A stretch of DNA of 64,000 nucleotides from JANQOH01 sp965214495 (GCA_965214495.1 OZ243958.1:2976001-3040000), one strand, 5' to 3'; positions 45,167 through 54,612 are shown, numbered from the stretch's first letter. Numbers and translations are program-made. Notes: a model not told the origin generated them from the letters alone.

Positions 45167-45967
45167 GTGCGCACCAGCGACAGGTTGAAGGACAGGGTCG
45201 CGCTGGTGTTCGGCGCCGGATCGTGCGGGCCGGGCTGGGGAAACGGCAAGGCCTCGGCGGTGAGCTACGCCCGCCATGGCGCCCGGGTCGCTTGCGCCGA
45301 CATCGACCGTGCCGCCGCGGAAGAAACCCGCCGGATCGTCGCCGACGAGGGTGGAACGGCGCTGTCTCTCGCCTGCGACGTCACCTCCGGCGCCGATATC
45401 GCCGCCGCGGTCTCGGCGGCGATGGCCGCGTGGGGCCGCGTCGACATCCTGCACAACAATGTCGGCCATGCAGCGCTCGGCGGACCGGTGGAACTTGACG
45501 AGGCGGCATGGAAACACGAGATCGACGTCAATCTCAACGGCGTTTTCCTCGCCTGCAAACACGTCCTGCCGATCATGGTGGCGCAGGGGAAAGGCGCCAT
45601 CGTCAATATCTCGTCGATCGCCGCGCTTCGTTACACCGGCTACGACTATGCGAGCTATTACGCGGCCAAGGGCGCGGTCAACCAGCTCACCGTCGCGCTG
45701 GCGTTGCAATATGCGCGGGCGGGCATCCGGGTGAACGCGATCTGCCCGGGGCTGATGGACACGCCGATGATCCGGCAACAGATTGTCGGCGCGCACGAGA
45801 ACGCCGACGCCATGACACGCGCGCGTCACGCCGCCTCTCCGACCGGGCGCATGGGCACGGCGTGGGACGTGGCCAACGCTGCGGTCTTTCTGGCCAGCGA
45901 CGAGGCGGGGTATATCAACGCGGTATGCCTGCCGGTCGATGGCGGGTTGACGGCGCGCGCGGCATGA
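45167..45967 (+). CDS. Short-chain dehydrogenase/reductase (SDR)
   Basis: A 266-residue SDR. The nucleotide-binding loop is the extended form GAGSCGPGWGNGKA found in one SDR subgroup. Other landmarks are NNVGH, the catalytic Ser in VNISSIAAL, YYAAK (YxxxK) and INAICPG-type VNAICPGLMDTPMI. The GTG at 45167 is selected because AAGGAGAG lies about 5 bases upstream; the open frame extends further without a ribosome site. It is divergent from the hydrolase gene, with which it may share regulation. The substrate is unknown. Confidence 0.87.
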   Translation: MRTSDRLKDRVALVFGAGSCGPGWGNGKASAVSYARHGARVACADIDRAAAEETRRIVADEGGTALSLACDVTSGADIAAAVSAAMAAWGRVDILHNNVGHAALGGPVELDEAAWKHEIDVNLNGVFLACKHVLPIMVAQGKGAIVNISSIAALRYTGYDYASYYAAKGAVNQLTVALALQYARAGIRVNAICPGLMDTPMIRQQIVGAHENADAMTRARHAASPTGRMGTAWDVANAAVFLASDEAGYINAVCLPVDGGLTARAA

Positions 45968-46047
45968 GTCCGAGCGCCATCTCCCGGGTCTTGTCCCGGC
46001 TTGGAGGATCGACGTTATCGGACCCGATCGGATACGCGTAGCACGCC

Positions 46048-46416
46048 ATGATCGACACCGTCGCCGGCGAGCTGGGCATCATGACGGCCTACGAGATCGC
46101 CACGCTCGCCGCGCGCAACGCCGCGTTGTGGGTCGCCATCGCGCAGGTCGCCGTTACCGCCATCATTGGCGGCGGGCAGATCGCCGTCGTGCTGCACGGC
46201 ATTCGAGCCATGCAGCGCATGGGCGAACGCCGTGCCCGCGAACAGGATCAGCGCCATGCCGAAGCGATGCAGGCCGGCGAAAAACGGCACGCCGAAGCGA
46301 TGGCGGCGCTCAATGCGTTGATCGAAGGCCAGGCCCGGCAAGGGCGCGCTCTCGACGCGCAAACCCGCGCTCTCAATGAGTTGATCGAACGCACGGCGCC
46401 GCGGGCGGGGCAATGA
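46048..46416 (+). CDS. Small membrane-anchored coiled-coil protein
   Basis: A 122-residue protein (or 111 if the Met at 46081 is used). One transmembrane helix (ALWVAIAQVAVTAIIGGGQI AVVL, read as one segment) is followed by a highly charged coiled coil with two near-identical steps RHAEAMQAGEK and RHAEAMAALNA, then LIEGQARQGRALDAQTRALN. I recognise no family. It stands alone between the SDR and a long gene-free stretch, facing the rph operon. Confidence 0.62.
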   Translation: MIDTVAGELGIMTAYEIATLAARNAALWVAIAQVAVTAIIGGGQIAVVLHGIRAMQRMGERRAREQDQRHAEAMQAGEKRHAEAMAALNALIEGQARQGRALDAQTRALNELIERTAPRAGQ

Positions 46417-47122
46417 ACGCGCGCGCCGCCGTCGACAGGCACGCGCCAGCCATCCGCCGCGCCCATGCTGTCGCCCGGGCCGCGCGGGCGAAAGCTCGGG
46501 GCTACACCGCACCTCCAGCCACCGGCGCCGGTGGCCGGATGGCGCGTTCGAGGCGGGTCCGCTCCAGGCACGCTTGCGGCGGCGTCCGCACCGGCCATCG
46601 TCCATAGCGGTGTCGGCCGACCGAAGCCGTCGAACGGCGCCGAAGCGAAGGCGGCGCCCAGGGTAATCTCGCGCCCCACCGCAGCGATGGGGGATAAAGC
46701 TCTCGGCGCGACCCGCGCGACCGCTGGCACCGTGGCTCTCACATGGGCGGATGCCGCACAGGCCAGTGGCGGCAGCGACCGTGTCACGGCCCGACGGTGC
46801 GGGACCGACCACGCCAAGGCGGGCGCTCGGCGACAGCGCGCCCGACAGTGCCGCTTCGAGCGTCCATCGGCGGGTTTCGCCGACCGAGCGGTTCGGCATG
46901 GATGGCCGGGTTCTATCGACTCCCCCGGGGACCGAGGTCGGACCGCTCCACACCCGTCGGAAACGCGCAGATATTCGAAGGCGCGGGCGGGACCCCCGCG
47001 CACCTGGCCGCACCGCAGCGTATCGATCTGGAACCGGGGCGCTACCGCCGCTCCGGGTGGACGGTTGGCGGGCGGCGGGGTAGGGTCGGGCCTCCTTTGC
47101 TCCAGCAGGTCCGGATTCCGCC
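46417..47122. other. Long gene-free stretch upstream of rph
   Basis: About 700 bases without a recognisable gene. Open frames exist on both strands, as expected at this GC, but their translations are Arg/Ala/Pro-rich and show no motif. I see no tRNA, IS end or strong promoter. In many alphaproteobacteria hrcA lies divergent to rph here; it is absent. The stretch could be decayed coding DNA plus the rph promoter. Confidence 0.5.
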
Positions 47123-47869
47123 ATGCGACCTTCCGGCCGCGCGCCCGACGAGATGCGCCGTGTCGACCTCGAACCGGGCTTCAGCAAGCACGCCGAAGGG
47201 TCCTGTCTGGCGCGGTTCGGCGAGACGCATGTGTTGTGCACGGCGACCGTCGAAGGCCGGGTGCCGCCGTTCCTGCGCCATTCGGGCCGCGGCTGGGTGA
47301 CGGCCGAATACGGCATGTTGCCGCGCTCCACCCACACGCGCACCGATCGCGAGGCGGCGCGCGGCCGCCAGTCGGGCCGGACGCTCGAGATCCAGCGCCT
47401 CATCGGGCGCTCGCTGCGCGCCGCCACCCGGCTCGACGGCTTCGGCGAACGCCAGATCCGGCTCGACTGCGACGTCATCCAGGCCGACGGCGGCACGCGC
47501 ACTGCGGCGATTACCGGCGCCTGCGTGGCACTTCACCTCGCCTTCGACTATCTGACCCGCCACCGCTTGATCGAATCCATGCCGCTCACCGACCGGGTCG
47601 CGGCCGTGTCCTGCGGCCTCTATCGCGGCGAGACGGTCGTCGATCTCGATTATGCGGAGGATTCGAAGGCCGAGGCGGACGCAAATTTCGTCTTCACCGC
47701 CGCGGGCCGGCTGGTGGAGGTGCAAGCGACCGCCGAGGACAGGCCGTTCGACCGCGGTCGCTTCGAGGCCCTTATGGACATGGCCGCTGCGGCGACCGCG
47801 CGGCTGTGCGAGGTTCAGCGCACGGCGATCGAGTCCGCGGTTCGCGAGCGCGATGGTACGGCGGCTTGA
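47123..47869 (+). CDS. rph: Ribonuclease PH
   Basis: A 248-residue phosphorolytic 3'-5' exoribonuclease that trims tRNA 3' ends. Hallmarks are SGRAPDEMRRVDLEPGFSKH, GSCLARFGETHVLCTATVE, RGWVTAEYGMLPRSTHTR, RQSGRTLEIQRLIGRSLR, the phosphate-binding CDVIQADGGTRTAAITGA and LDYAEDSKAEADANFV. Full length with no truncation, unlike the E. coli K-12 rph frameshift. It overlaps rdgB by 17 bases, forming rph-rdgB-hemW. Confidence 0.97.
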   Translation: MRPSGRAPDEMRRVDLEPGFSKHAEGSCLARFGETHVLCTATVEGRVPPFLRHSGRGWVTAEYGMLPRSTHTRTDREAARGRQSGRTLEIQRLIGRSLRAATRLDGFGERQIRLDCDVIQADGGTRTAAITGACVALHLAFDYLTRHRLIESMPLTDRVAAVSCGLYRGETVVDLDYAEDSKAEADANFVFTAAGRLVEVQATAEDRPFDRGRFEALMDMAAAATARLCEVQRTAIESAVRERDGTAA

Positions 47870-48455
47870 TCCCGGGCGACTCGTCGTCGCGAGTCACAAT
47901 GCGGGCAAGGTCAGGGAGATTGAAGCGCTGCTGGCGGCCTGGCCGTTACGGATCGAGTCGGCGGCGCGTCTCGGGCTGCCCGAACCGGAGGAAACCGGGG
48001 CGAGCTTCGTCGAGAACGCCGAACTGAAAGCGCGTGCGGCTGCGAGCGCCGCCGACGCCCCGGCGCTCGCGGACGATTCGGGGCTGGTGGTGCCGGCGCT
48101 CGGCGGCGCGCCGGGCATTCGCTCGGCGCGCTGGGCCGGGCCGGCGCGCGATTTCGGCACCGCGATGGCGAAACTCGAACGCGCGCTGGCGGGCGCCATC
48201 GAACCGGCGGCGCACTTCGTCTGCGCCCTGTCGCTGGCGTGGCCGGACAGCCATTGCGAAACCTTCGAGGGCGTCGTGCGCGGCCATCTGACGTTCCCGC
48301 CGCGGGGCCGGCGCGGCTTCGGCTACGACCCGATCTTCATACCCGCTGGAAGAGCGCTCACATTCGGCGAAATGGACCCGACGGAGAAACACCGAATCAG
48401 CCATCGCGCCGAAGCTTTCGCCCTGCTGACGGCGGCGTGCCTTGCCGAAGGCTGA
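47853..48455 (+). CDS. rdgB: dITP/XTP pyrophosphatase (Ham1/RdgB)
   Basis: A 200-residue Ham1-type NTPase hydrolysing dITP, ITP and XTP to monophosphates. Motifs are LVVASHNAGKVREIEALL, ETGASFVENAELKARAAA, ALADDSGLVVPALGGAPGI and the C-terminal RGFGYDPIFIP, GEMDPTEKHRISHRAEAF. The ATG at 47853 lies inside rph, giving a 17-base overlap. The stop overlaps the hemW start region by 14 bases. Confidence 0.96.
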   Translation: MVRRLDPGRLVVASHNAGKVREIEALLAAWPLRIESAARLGLPEPEETGASFVENAELKARAAASAADAPALADDSGLVVPALGGAPGIRSARWAGPARDFGTAMAKLERALAGAIEPAAHFVCALSLAWPDSHCETFEGVVRGHLTFPPRGRRGFGYDPIFIPAGRALTFGEMDPTEKHRISHRAEAFALLTAACLAEG

Positions 48456-49620
48456 GGCCGCGCTGACGGCGCCACCGGGGTTGGCGGTCTATATCCACTG
48501 GCCGTTCTGCCTGTCGAAATGCCCCTATTGCGATTTCAACAGCCACGTCGCCGGAGCCATCGATCAGGCGGCATGGAGCGGCGCCCTGCTGTCCGAACTC
48601 GACGACACCGCGGCGGCGCTGGCGGAGCGCACCGTCTCCAGTGTGTTCTTCGGCGGTGGCACCCCGTCGCTGATGCCGCCGGAGACCGTCGCGGCGCTGC
48701 TCGACCGTGTCGCGCACCACTGGCGGCTCGCCGACGCGCTCGAAGTGACCCTCGAGGCCAACCCGACCTCGGCCGAAACCGCGACGCTGGCAAGCATGGC
48801 GGCGGCGGGCATCAACCGCGTTTCGCTCGGCGTGCAGGCGCTCGACGACGATGCTCTGCGTTTCCTCGGCCGCGGCCACGACGCGGCGGAAGCGATGGCG
48901 GCGGTGGCGGCGGCGCAGCGTCTGTTTCCGCGTCACTCGTTCGACCTGATCTACGGCCGGCCCGACCAAAGCGTGGCCGGGTGGCGGCGCGAACTCGCAG
49001 CGGCGCTCGACCATGCCGGGGATCACCTGTCGGTCTATCAACTGACCGTCGAAAAGGGCACGCCGTTCTTCGCCGCGCGGCGCCGCGGCGCGTTCGCGAT
49101 GCCCGACGAGGACACGCAGGCGGCGCTCTACGACGCGACCCAGGACATGCTCGACGCAGCGGGTCTGCCCGCCTACGAGATTTCGAACCATGCGCGCCCC
49201 GGCGCCGAGTGCCGACACAATCTGACATGCTGGCGCTATGGCGACTACGCCGGAATCGGTCCGGGCGCACACGGGCGGGTGACGCGGGGTGGGGCGCTGT
49301 GGGCGACCGAAACCCATCCTGGCCCCGAGCGCTGGCTCGATGCCGTTCGTCGTCGCGGCCACGGTCGCCGGCGATGCCGGCGGCTCGGCACCGCGGCGCG
49401 TGTCGATGAAATGCTCCTCATGGGGCTTCGCCTGTCGCGCGGGATCGCGCGCGAAGATTTCGCGGCCCGGATCGGCGCCGCTCCCGAAGCCGTGCTCGAC
49501 GCTAGAGGCCGCGATATACTGACCGAAGCCGGGCTGTTGGAGTTGGACAGCGCCGGGCTGCGCGCGACTCCTGCCGGGCGACGGGTTCTCGACTCGGTGG
49601 TCGTACGGTTGACGGAATAG
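48442..49620 (+). CDS. hemW: Radical SAM protein HemW (CPO-like heme chaperone)
   Basis: A 392-residue radical SAM protein. The CxxxCxxC iron-sulfur motif is C23, C27, C30 in CLSKCPYC, preceded by VYIHWPF. FFGGGTPSLM, INRVSLGVQALDDDALRFLG and SFDLIYGRPDQ are HemW/HemN-like signatures. It lacks the extra N-terminal Cys of true HemN, so it is more likely the heme-binding chaperone than a coproporphyrinogen oxidase. Translation starts at TTG 48442, overlapping rdgB by 14 bases. Confidence 0.93.
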   Translation: MPKAEAALTAPPGLAVYIHWPFCLSKCPYCDFNSHVAGAIDQAAWSGALLSELDDTAAALAERTVSSVFFGGGTPSLMPPETVAALLDRVAHHWRLADALEVTLEANPTSAETATLASMAAAGINRVSLGVQALDDDALRFLGRGHDAAEAMAAVAAAQRLFPRHSFDLIYGRPDQSVAGWRRELAAALDHAGDHLSVYQLTVEKGTPFFAARRRGAFAMPDEDTQAALYDATQDMLDAAGLPAYEISNHARPGAECRHNLTCWRYGDYAGIGPGAHGRVTRGGALWATETHPGPERWLDAVRRRGHGRRRCRRLGTAARVDEMLLMGLRLSRGIAREDFAARIGAAPEAVLDARGRDILTEAGLLELDSAGLRATPAGRRVLDSVVVRLTE

Positions 49621-49647
49621 AACCGAAACCCGAAACGGAGGTCTCCC

Positions 49648-49938
49648 ATGCCCGTGATCCTGATCGCCGACGCCGAAGTCCACGACCCGGAATCGTACAA
49701 GGAATATCTGGAGAAGGCGCCCGCCTTCGTGAAGAAGCACGGCGGCGAATATCTGGCGCGCGGCGGCGATTTCGAAGTGCTGCGCGGCGACTGGCGGCCG
49801 ACCCGCCTGGTCATCTTCCGGTTCCCGAACCGCCAGGCGATCGACGACTTCATGAACGACCCCGACTATCAGCCCCTCAAGGCGATCCGCGAAGCCGCAA
49901 CGACGCCGAGGAACATGCTGATCGTCGATGCGGTATAG
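49648..49938 (+). CDS. DUF1330 family protein
   Basis: A 96-residue dimeric ferredoxin-like (Dabb/DUF1330) protein. Typical features are VHDPESYKEYLEKAPAFVKK, HGGEYLARGGDFEVLRGDW and RLVIFRFPNRQAIDDFMNDP. A good ribosome site (GGAGG) precedes the ATG. It probably belongs to a small unit with the GST gene 30 bases downstream. The biochemical role of the family is not settled. Confidence 0.9.
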   Translation: MPVILIADAEVHDPESYKEYLEKAPAFVKKHGGEYLARGGDFEVLRGDWRPTRLVIFRFPNRQAIDDFMNDPDYQPLKAIREAATTPRNMLIVDAV

Positions 49939-49968
49939 TCCGCCGACACCGAAAGGGAGCGCCTCTCC

Positions 49969-50697
49969 ATGATCGACCTGCATTTCTGGCCGACTCCGAA
50001 CGGGAAGAAGGTCACGATTCTGCTCGAGGAATGCGGCCTCGACTACCGCATCGTGCCGTGCAACATCGGGCGCGGCGACCAGTTCGACGACGCGTTCCTG
50101 CGCATCTGCCCGAACAACCGGATGCCGGCGATGGTCGATCACGACCCCGCGGACGGCGGCGCGCCGGTCGCGCTGTTCGAGTCCGCCGCCATCATGATGT
50201 ACATCGCCGAGAAAGCGGGCCGGTTCTATCCGCAGGACCTGCGCGGCCGCTACGAGGTCGATCAGTGGCTCATGTGGCAAATGGCCAATCAGGGGCCGAA
50301 GACCGGCGAACGCGGCCATTTCGCCCGTCTCGGCGACAGCCAGGGCGACCAGTCCTATGCGCTGCGCCGGTTCACCGACGAGGTCAACCGGCTCTACGGG
50401 GTGATGAACAACCGGCTCTACGACCGGCCCTATCTTGCGGGCGACGACTATACGATCGCCGACATGATCTCCTACCCGTGGACCGTGGGCTGGAAGGCGC
50501 AGGACCAGGACATCGAGGAGTTCGCATACTTCAAGCGCTGGTTCGAGGAACTGTCGGCGCGCCCCGGCGTCAAGGCGGGCATGGCGGCCGGCGGCGACCT
50601 TGCCGAAGATCCGGCGACTCTTTCGGAGGCGGAGAAGGCGCGCCGCCGCGCCATTCTCTACAACCAGCGCGCCCGCCCGGCGCCTGCCGCGGCGTAG
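49969..50697 (+). CDS. Glutathione S-transferase family protein (YfcG/Ure2-like)
   Basis: A 242-residue GST. The N-terminal thioredoxin-like domain (LHFWPTPNGKKVTILLEECG) has the TPNGKK stretch of YfcG/Ure2p-type Nu-class enzymes, with PNNRMPAMVDHD as the cis-Pro loop and LFESAAIMMYIAEKAG for glutathione binding. The C-terminal helical domain contains YLAGDDYTIADMISYPWTVGW. It lies 30 bp after DUF1330 and 10 bp before the MetE-like gene. Disulfide-bond reductase or detoxification activity is inferred from the subgroup. Confidence 0.92.
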   Translation: MIDLHFWPTPNGKKVTILLEECGLDYRIVPCNIGRGDQFDDAFLRICPNNRMPAMVDHDPADGGAPVALFESAAIMMYIAEKAGRFYPQDLRGRYEVDQWLMWQMANQGPKTGERGHFARLGDSQGDQSYALRRFTDEVNRLYGVMNNRLYDRPYLAGDDYTIADMISYPWTVGWKAQDQDIEEFAYFKRWFEELSARPGVKAGMAAGGDLAEDPATLSEAEKARRRAILYNQRARPAPAAA

Positions 50698-50707
50698 GCG
50701 CGAACCG

Positions 50708-51727
50708 ATGGACCGGGAGCCGCGCATCCTGACCACGGTGGTCGGCTCCTATCCCGTCCCGGCATGGTTCTCCGCCGCGCCGACCGAGCGGGCGCTGGTC
50801 GACGCGACGCGGGTGGTGCTGCACACCCAGGAACGCGCGAACGTCGATCTGGTGTGCGACGGCGAACTCTACCGCTTCGACGCCAACCATCCCGAGACCA
50901 ACGGGATGATCGACTATTTCGTCGCGCCGATGGACGGGGTTCGTACCGCCCTCACTTTCGACGAAGCCGAAGGTTATCGCCGGCAGGCGGGCGTGGCGTA
51001 TCGCCGCCGGCCGCCCGGCGTGGTGGAAGGGCCGCTGGGGAGCGGGACGCTCGATCTGCCGGCGGCATGCGCGCGGGCGCGGCGGCTGACCGAGCGGCCG
51101 TTTAAATTCACCGTTACCGGCCCGCATATGCTGGCGAAGGTGCTGCTCGACCGGCATTACGGCGATCTCGCCTCGCTGGCCGGCGCCGTTGCCGCGGTGT
51201 TGGCCGAGCAGGTCGCGCGCTGCGACGCGGATGTGATCCAGCTCGACGAAGCCAACCTGCCCGGGCACCCCGAGGAGGCCGAGATTGCGGCGGCTGCGGT
51301 CAACACCGTGCTCGACGCCGTGCCGGGAACGCCGGCGGTCCATCTGTGCTTCGGCAATTACGGCGGGCAATCGGTGCAGCGAGGGGCCTGGGAGGCGCTT
51401 TTGGGCTATCTGGACAGCCTGCGCTCCGACCATATTGTGATGGAAACCGCCCATCGGCCGGCGGAAGAGCTCACCGTCTTCGCCGATCTGCGCCCTGACA
51501 TCGGCCTGGGGCTGGGCGTGGTCGATGTGAAGCGCACCGAGGTCGAAACGGCGGACGCGATCGCGCGTGCGATCGAACGCGCCGCCGCGGCGATCGGTCC
51601 CGACCGCATCCGCTATATTCACCCCGATTGCGGTCTGTGGATGCTTGACCGCGGCATCGCCGACGCCAAGATCGCCGCGCTGGCGGCGGGACGCGACCTG
51701 TATGAGGGACGGGCGGTCGATGCTTGA
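50708..51727 (+). CDS. Short MetE-like (cobalamin-independent methionine synthase family) protein
   Basis: A 339-residue UROD/MetE-like barrel corresponding only to the C-terminal catalytic half of MetE. The likely zinc ligands are present: H212 and C214 (VHLCFGN), E246 (VMETAH) and C308 (HPDCGL). The N-terminus TTVVGSYPVP matches the family. Such short proteins can transfer methyl groups from donors other than methyltetrahydropteroyl-polyglutamate, so methionine synthesis cannot be assumed. The ATG is 10 bp after the GST stop. Confidence 0.85.
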   Translation: MDREPRILTTVVGSYPVPAWFSAAPTERALVDATRVVLHTQERANVDLVCDGELYRFDANHPETNGMIDYFVAPMDGVRTALTFDEAEGYRRQAGVAYRRRPPGVVEGPLGSGTLDLPAACARARRLTERPFKFTVTGPHMLAKVLLDRHYGDLASLAGAVAAVLAEQVARCDADVIQLDEANLPGHPEEAEIAAAAVNTVLDAVPGTPAVHLCFGNYGGQSVQRGAWEALLGYLDSLRSDHIVMETAHRPAEELTVFADLRPDIGLGLGVVDVKRTEVETADAIARAIERAAAAIGPDRIRYIHPDCGLWMLDRGIADAKIAALAAGRDLYEGRAVDA

Positions 51728-51832
51728 GCACAGCGCGGCGACGATGCGCAAGGCCGAAGGCAATCTTGCGACCAGGGCAGACCTCGAAGTCTGAATCGCC
51801 GCTCTCGAAACCCGTCCGACCGTGCGTTCGGA
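51720..51832 (+). pseudogene. Remnant of a DUF1640-like small coiled-coil gene
   Basis: A short frame starting at ATG 51720 (overlapping the MetE-like 3' end by 8 bases) reads TMRKAEGNLATRADLEV, then a TGA, then IAALETR in the same frame. This matches the ELVTKADLKAELAALEAR core of the intact small protein at 12494-12739. The membrane anchor is missing. A decayed paralogue is the simplest reading. Confidence 0.45.
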
Positions 51833-51872
51833 CACCGCTCGCCGTATCGCCCCTGTCGGAGCCGGCCGCCTT

Positions 51873-52949
51873 TCAGATCGGCATGGTGCGCACGATCAGC
51901 CACCAGGCGCCCAACGCGGCTACGGCGGCGGATGCCGTCATGACCAGGCGCGGGTCGCGCCGGCCGCCGAACAGGCGGTCGATCAGGAGCAGCAACGGCA
52001 CCGCCACGCCGATAATTGCGATCTGGCCGATCTCGACGCCGACGTTGAAGAAGGCCAGCGCCAGTGCCAGCGCGTCGGGCGGCAGGCCGAAGTCGCGCAG
52101 GACTCCGGCGAAGCCGAAGCCGTGAACGAGGCCGAGCAGAAAGGCGATCTTCCAGCGCCGGCCCACATCGCGGAAGAAGAAGTTCTCCGCCGCAACCCAG
52201 ACGATGCTCGCCGCGATCAACGGCTCGACCAGCGCGCTCGGCAGGGCGACGATATCGAGAACCGCCAGCGCCAGAGTGATCGAATGGGCGAGCGTGAATG
52301 CGGTCGCCACCTTGACGACCGGCCACAGGCGCCGCGCCCACAGCAACAGCGCGATCAGAAACGCGATATGGTCGTAGCCGATGGCGATGTGTTCGATGCC
52401 CGCGCGCGTGTAACGGGCGATCACGGCGAACGCCGACGGCGGCGGTTCGCTGAGGCGGAACGTGTCGTGCTCGGCGGTCAGAACGTCCTGGCTCGCCTCG
52501 TCGCCTTGCAGCACCAGCACGTTCTGGATCGCCAGCGTCTCGCCCTCGAGGAACAGGCGGTTGCGGTAGAGCATCCCGCGGTCGGGCGCGCACCGCCACG
52601 TCACGGTCAGGATCACACCGTCGGCGTCCGGTTCGGGAGCATCGGGTTCCGCCTCGCATGGCGTGCCGTCGGCATGGGCGACGAACGACCGGCCGAGCAG
52701 ATGCGCAATCACCCGGTCGGCCTCGGCCGCGAGTGCGTCGGGCCTGACGGTATCGGTCTCGCGCACGACGAGGGCGGCATCGAGCGCGGCGTCGAGGTCG
52801 AGGCCCTTGACCGCAAGTTCGGTGGTGACCGTCGTCCCGGCGATGTCGATGAGCACGTTGCTCACGCCGCTGCGGTGCGCGCCGGCCGGCAGGGCCGCCA
52901 GTGCCGAACACAAGCAGCACGCCGCCACGATGGCGCGATGCCGGCGCAT
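51873..52949 (-). CDS. HupE/UreJ-2-like membrane protein
   Basis: A 358-residue protein: signal peptide (CCLCSALAALPAGAHR), a beta-rich exported domain of about 170 residues, then six or seven transmembrane helices with the HupE/UreJ His motifs (GYDHIAFLIALLLWA, FTLAHSITLALAVL, GLVHGFGFAGVL). The family is linked to metal (nickel/cobalt) handling, but this long two-domain form is widespread without hydrogenase or urease genes, and neither is seen here. Function is therefore open. Confidence 0.82.
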   Translation of the reverse strand: MRRHRAIVAACCLCSALAALPAGAHRSGVSNVLIDIAGTTVTTELAVKGLDLDAALDAALVVRETDTVRPDALAAEADRVIAHLLGRSFVAHADGTPCEAEPDAPEPDADGVILTVTWRCAPDRGMLYRNRLFLEGETLAIQNVLVLQGDEASQDVLTAEHDTFRLSEPPPSAFAVIARYTRAGIEHIAIGYDHIAFLIALLLWARRLWPVVKVATAFTLAHSITLALAVLDIVALPSALVEPLIAASIVWVAAENFFFRDVGRRWKIAFLLGLVHGFGFAGVLRDFGLPPDALALALAFFNVGVEIGQIAIIGVAVPLLLLIDRLFGGRRDPRLVMTASAAVAALGAWWLIVRTMPI

Positions 52950-53079
52950 CAGCGGTTCCGTTACGGAATCGGGAAAGAAGGCGCGCGGTTGCCGGCATCG
53001 CGGCGCGGCGGCCCGATATGCGAAAGAGATCGTTCGGCTCCGCCCGGTTCGTATCGAGCGCCTTGGGGAGGCTCCGGCT

Positions 53080-54612
53080 TCACGGCGTTTTCGGCCGGTC
53101 GCACGCGAGCCGCGCTTCCAGCGCGTGGCGCTGGATCTTGCCCGAGGTCGAGCGCGGCAGTTCGGCGGGGTCGATGAACCGGATCTGCTTCGGGCGCTTG
53201 TATCCGGCGAGGCGCTCCCGACACGCCGCCATCAGCGACTCGGCGCGCAGGTGGGGGTCGGCGCGGGCGACGAAGGCGACCGGCACCTCGCCCCAACGGT
53301 CGTCGGCGAGGCGCACGACGACGGCATCGGCCACCCTTTCGTCGGCGCGGAGCACGCGCTCGATTTCCGCCGGATAGACGTTCTCGCCGCCGGTCTTGAT
53401 CAGATATTTCGCCCGATCGACGAAATCGAAGGTTCCGTCGGGACGGCGCCGAAAAGTGTCGCCCATGCGGAACCAGCCGCCGCGAAAGTCTTCGGCGTTC
53501 GTCTCGTCTGCGCGCCAGTATCCAGAAAACAGAGTCGGTCCGCGGACGGCCATCTCGCCCGGTTCGCCATCGGGCACGTCGCGGCCCTCGGGGTCCATCA
53601 GGCGCACTTCGCACAGCGAATTCTGCCGCTTCGACAGGCGCCGCGGCGCCTCGCCGATCGGGATCAACGACGCCGACGCGGGCGGGATTCCGGTCTCGGT
53701 GGAACCGAAGCTGTTGAGGAACGGCGCGTTCAGCCGGCGAGTCGCTTCGGCGATATGGCGTCGGGGCGTGAGGTCCGCCATCGCGCCGAGGAAGCGGATC
53801 CCGCGCGGGCGCACGGGCGTCGAATCGAGACGGTCGAACAGGCGTTCGTAAACGCCGGGCATCAGCACCAGCCAGTCGAGCATGTGCGTTTCGATCGTTC
53901 GGCACAGACGGTCGAGGTCGAAGCCGTCGATCTGCACCACCCGGCCGCCGATGAGGAGGCAGCCGATCGACAGGTCGGTCGAAACCATGTGGAACATCGG
54001 CGCCCATGCGGCGAAGACGCCCGACCGAGACAACCCGAGGTCGATCGCGAACGCCATGACGCGGGCGACGAACGCCCGATGGCTGATCAGCGCGCCCTTG
54101 GGCCGGCCTGTGGTGCCGCTGGTGTAGAGGATCGCGAGGCCGTCTTCGGGCACGGTGACGTCGGGCGGCTCCGCGTCGCTCGCCGCCGCGAGCATGGTTT
54201 CGTATGCCTCGCCGAAGACTACCGGCGCCTGGCCCGGCAGGTCGAGACGGCCGGCGAACCGCGGTGACGCGAACGCCAGACGCGGCTCGGCCAGCGCGAC
54301 GCAGTCGTCAAGTTCACCGCCAGCGAGCCGCCAGTTGAGCGCTGCCACGATGGCGCCGAGTTTGGCACAGGCGAATTCGAGCTCGACATATTCGCAGCGG
54401 TTCTCGGACAGCACGGCAACCCGATCGCCATGACCGACGCCGCGGGCGGCGAGCGCATGGGCCAGGCGATTGACCCGTCGGTTGAACGCGGCGTAGGTCC
54501 ACGCGACGCGTGAGTCTTCCACAGCCACCGCGTCGGCGCGGATACGCGCCTGCTCTCGCAGCAAGCCGCCGACGGTGGCGCGTCCGGCGGCGGCGACCGG
54601 CGGGATCATCAT
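53080..54612 (-). CDS. AMP-dependent acyl-CoA synthetase/ligase
   Basis: A 510-residue ANL-superfamily adenylating enzyme. The P-loop-like motif A3 is AILYTSGTTGRPKGA, followed by NSFGSTETG (A5), WFRMGDTFRRRPDG (A7) and the C-terminal YLIKTGGENVYPAEIE plus RSTSGKIQRHAL with the catalytic Lys (A10). It would activate a carboxylic acid as acyl-AMP and acyl-CoA; chain length is not predictable. Monocistronic in appearance, with its start facing the AAA ATPase gene. Confidence 0.93.
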   Translation of the reverse strand: MMIPPVAAAGRATVGGLLREQARIRADAVAVEDSRVAWTYAAFNRRVNRLAHALAARGVGHGDRVAVLSENRCEYVELEFACAKLGAIVAALNWRLAGGELDDCVALAEPRLAFASPRFAGRLDLPGQAPVVFGEAYETMLAAASDAEPPDVTVPEDGLAILYTSGTTGRPKGALISHRAFVARVMAFAIDLGLSRSGVFAAWAPMFHMVSTDLSIGCLLIGGRVVQIDGFDLDRLCRTIETHMLDWLVLMPGVYERLFDRLDSTPVRPRGIRFLGAMADLTPRRHIAEATRRLNAPFLNSFGSTETGIPPASASLIPIGEAPRRLSKRQNSLCEVRLMDPEGRDVPDGEPGEMAVRGPTLFSGYWRADETNAEDFRGGWFRMGDTFRRRPDGTFDFVDRAKYLIKTGGENVYPAEIERVLRADERVADAVVVRLADDRWGEVPVAFVARADPHLRAESLMAACRERLAGYKRPKQIRFIDPAELPRSTSGKIQRHALEARLACDRPKTP

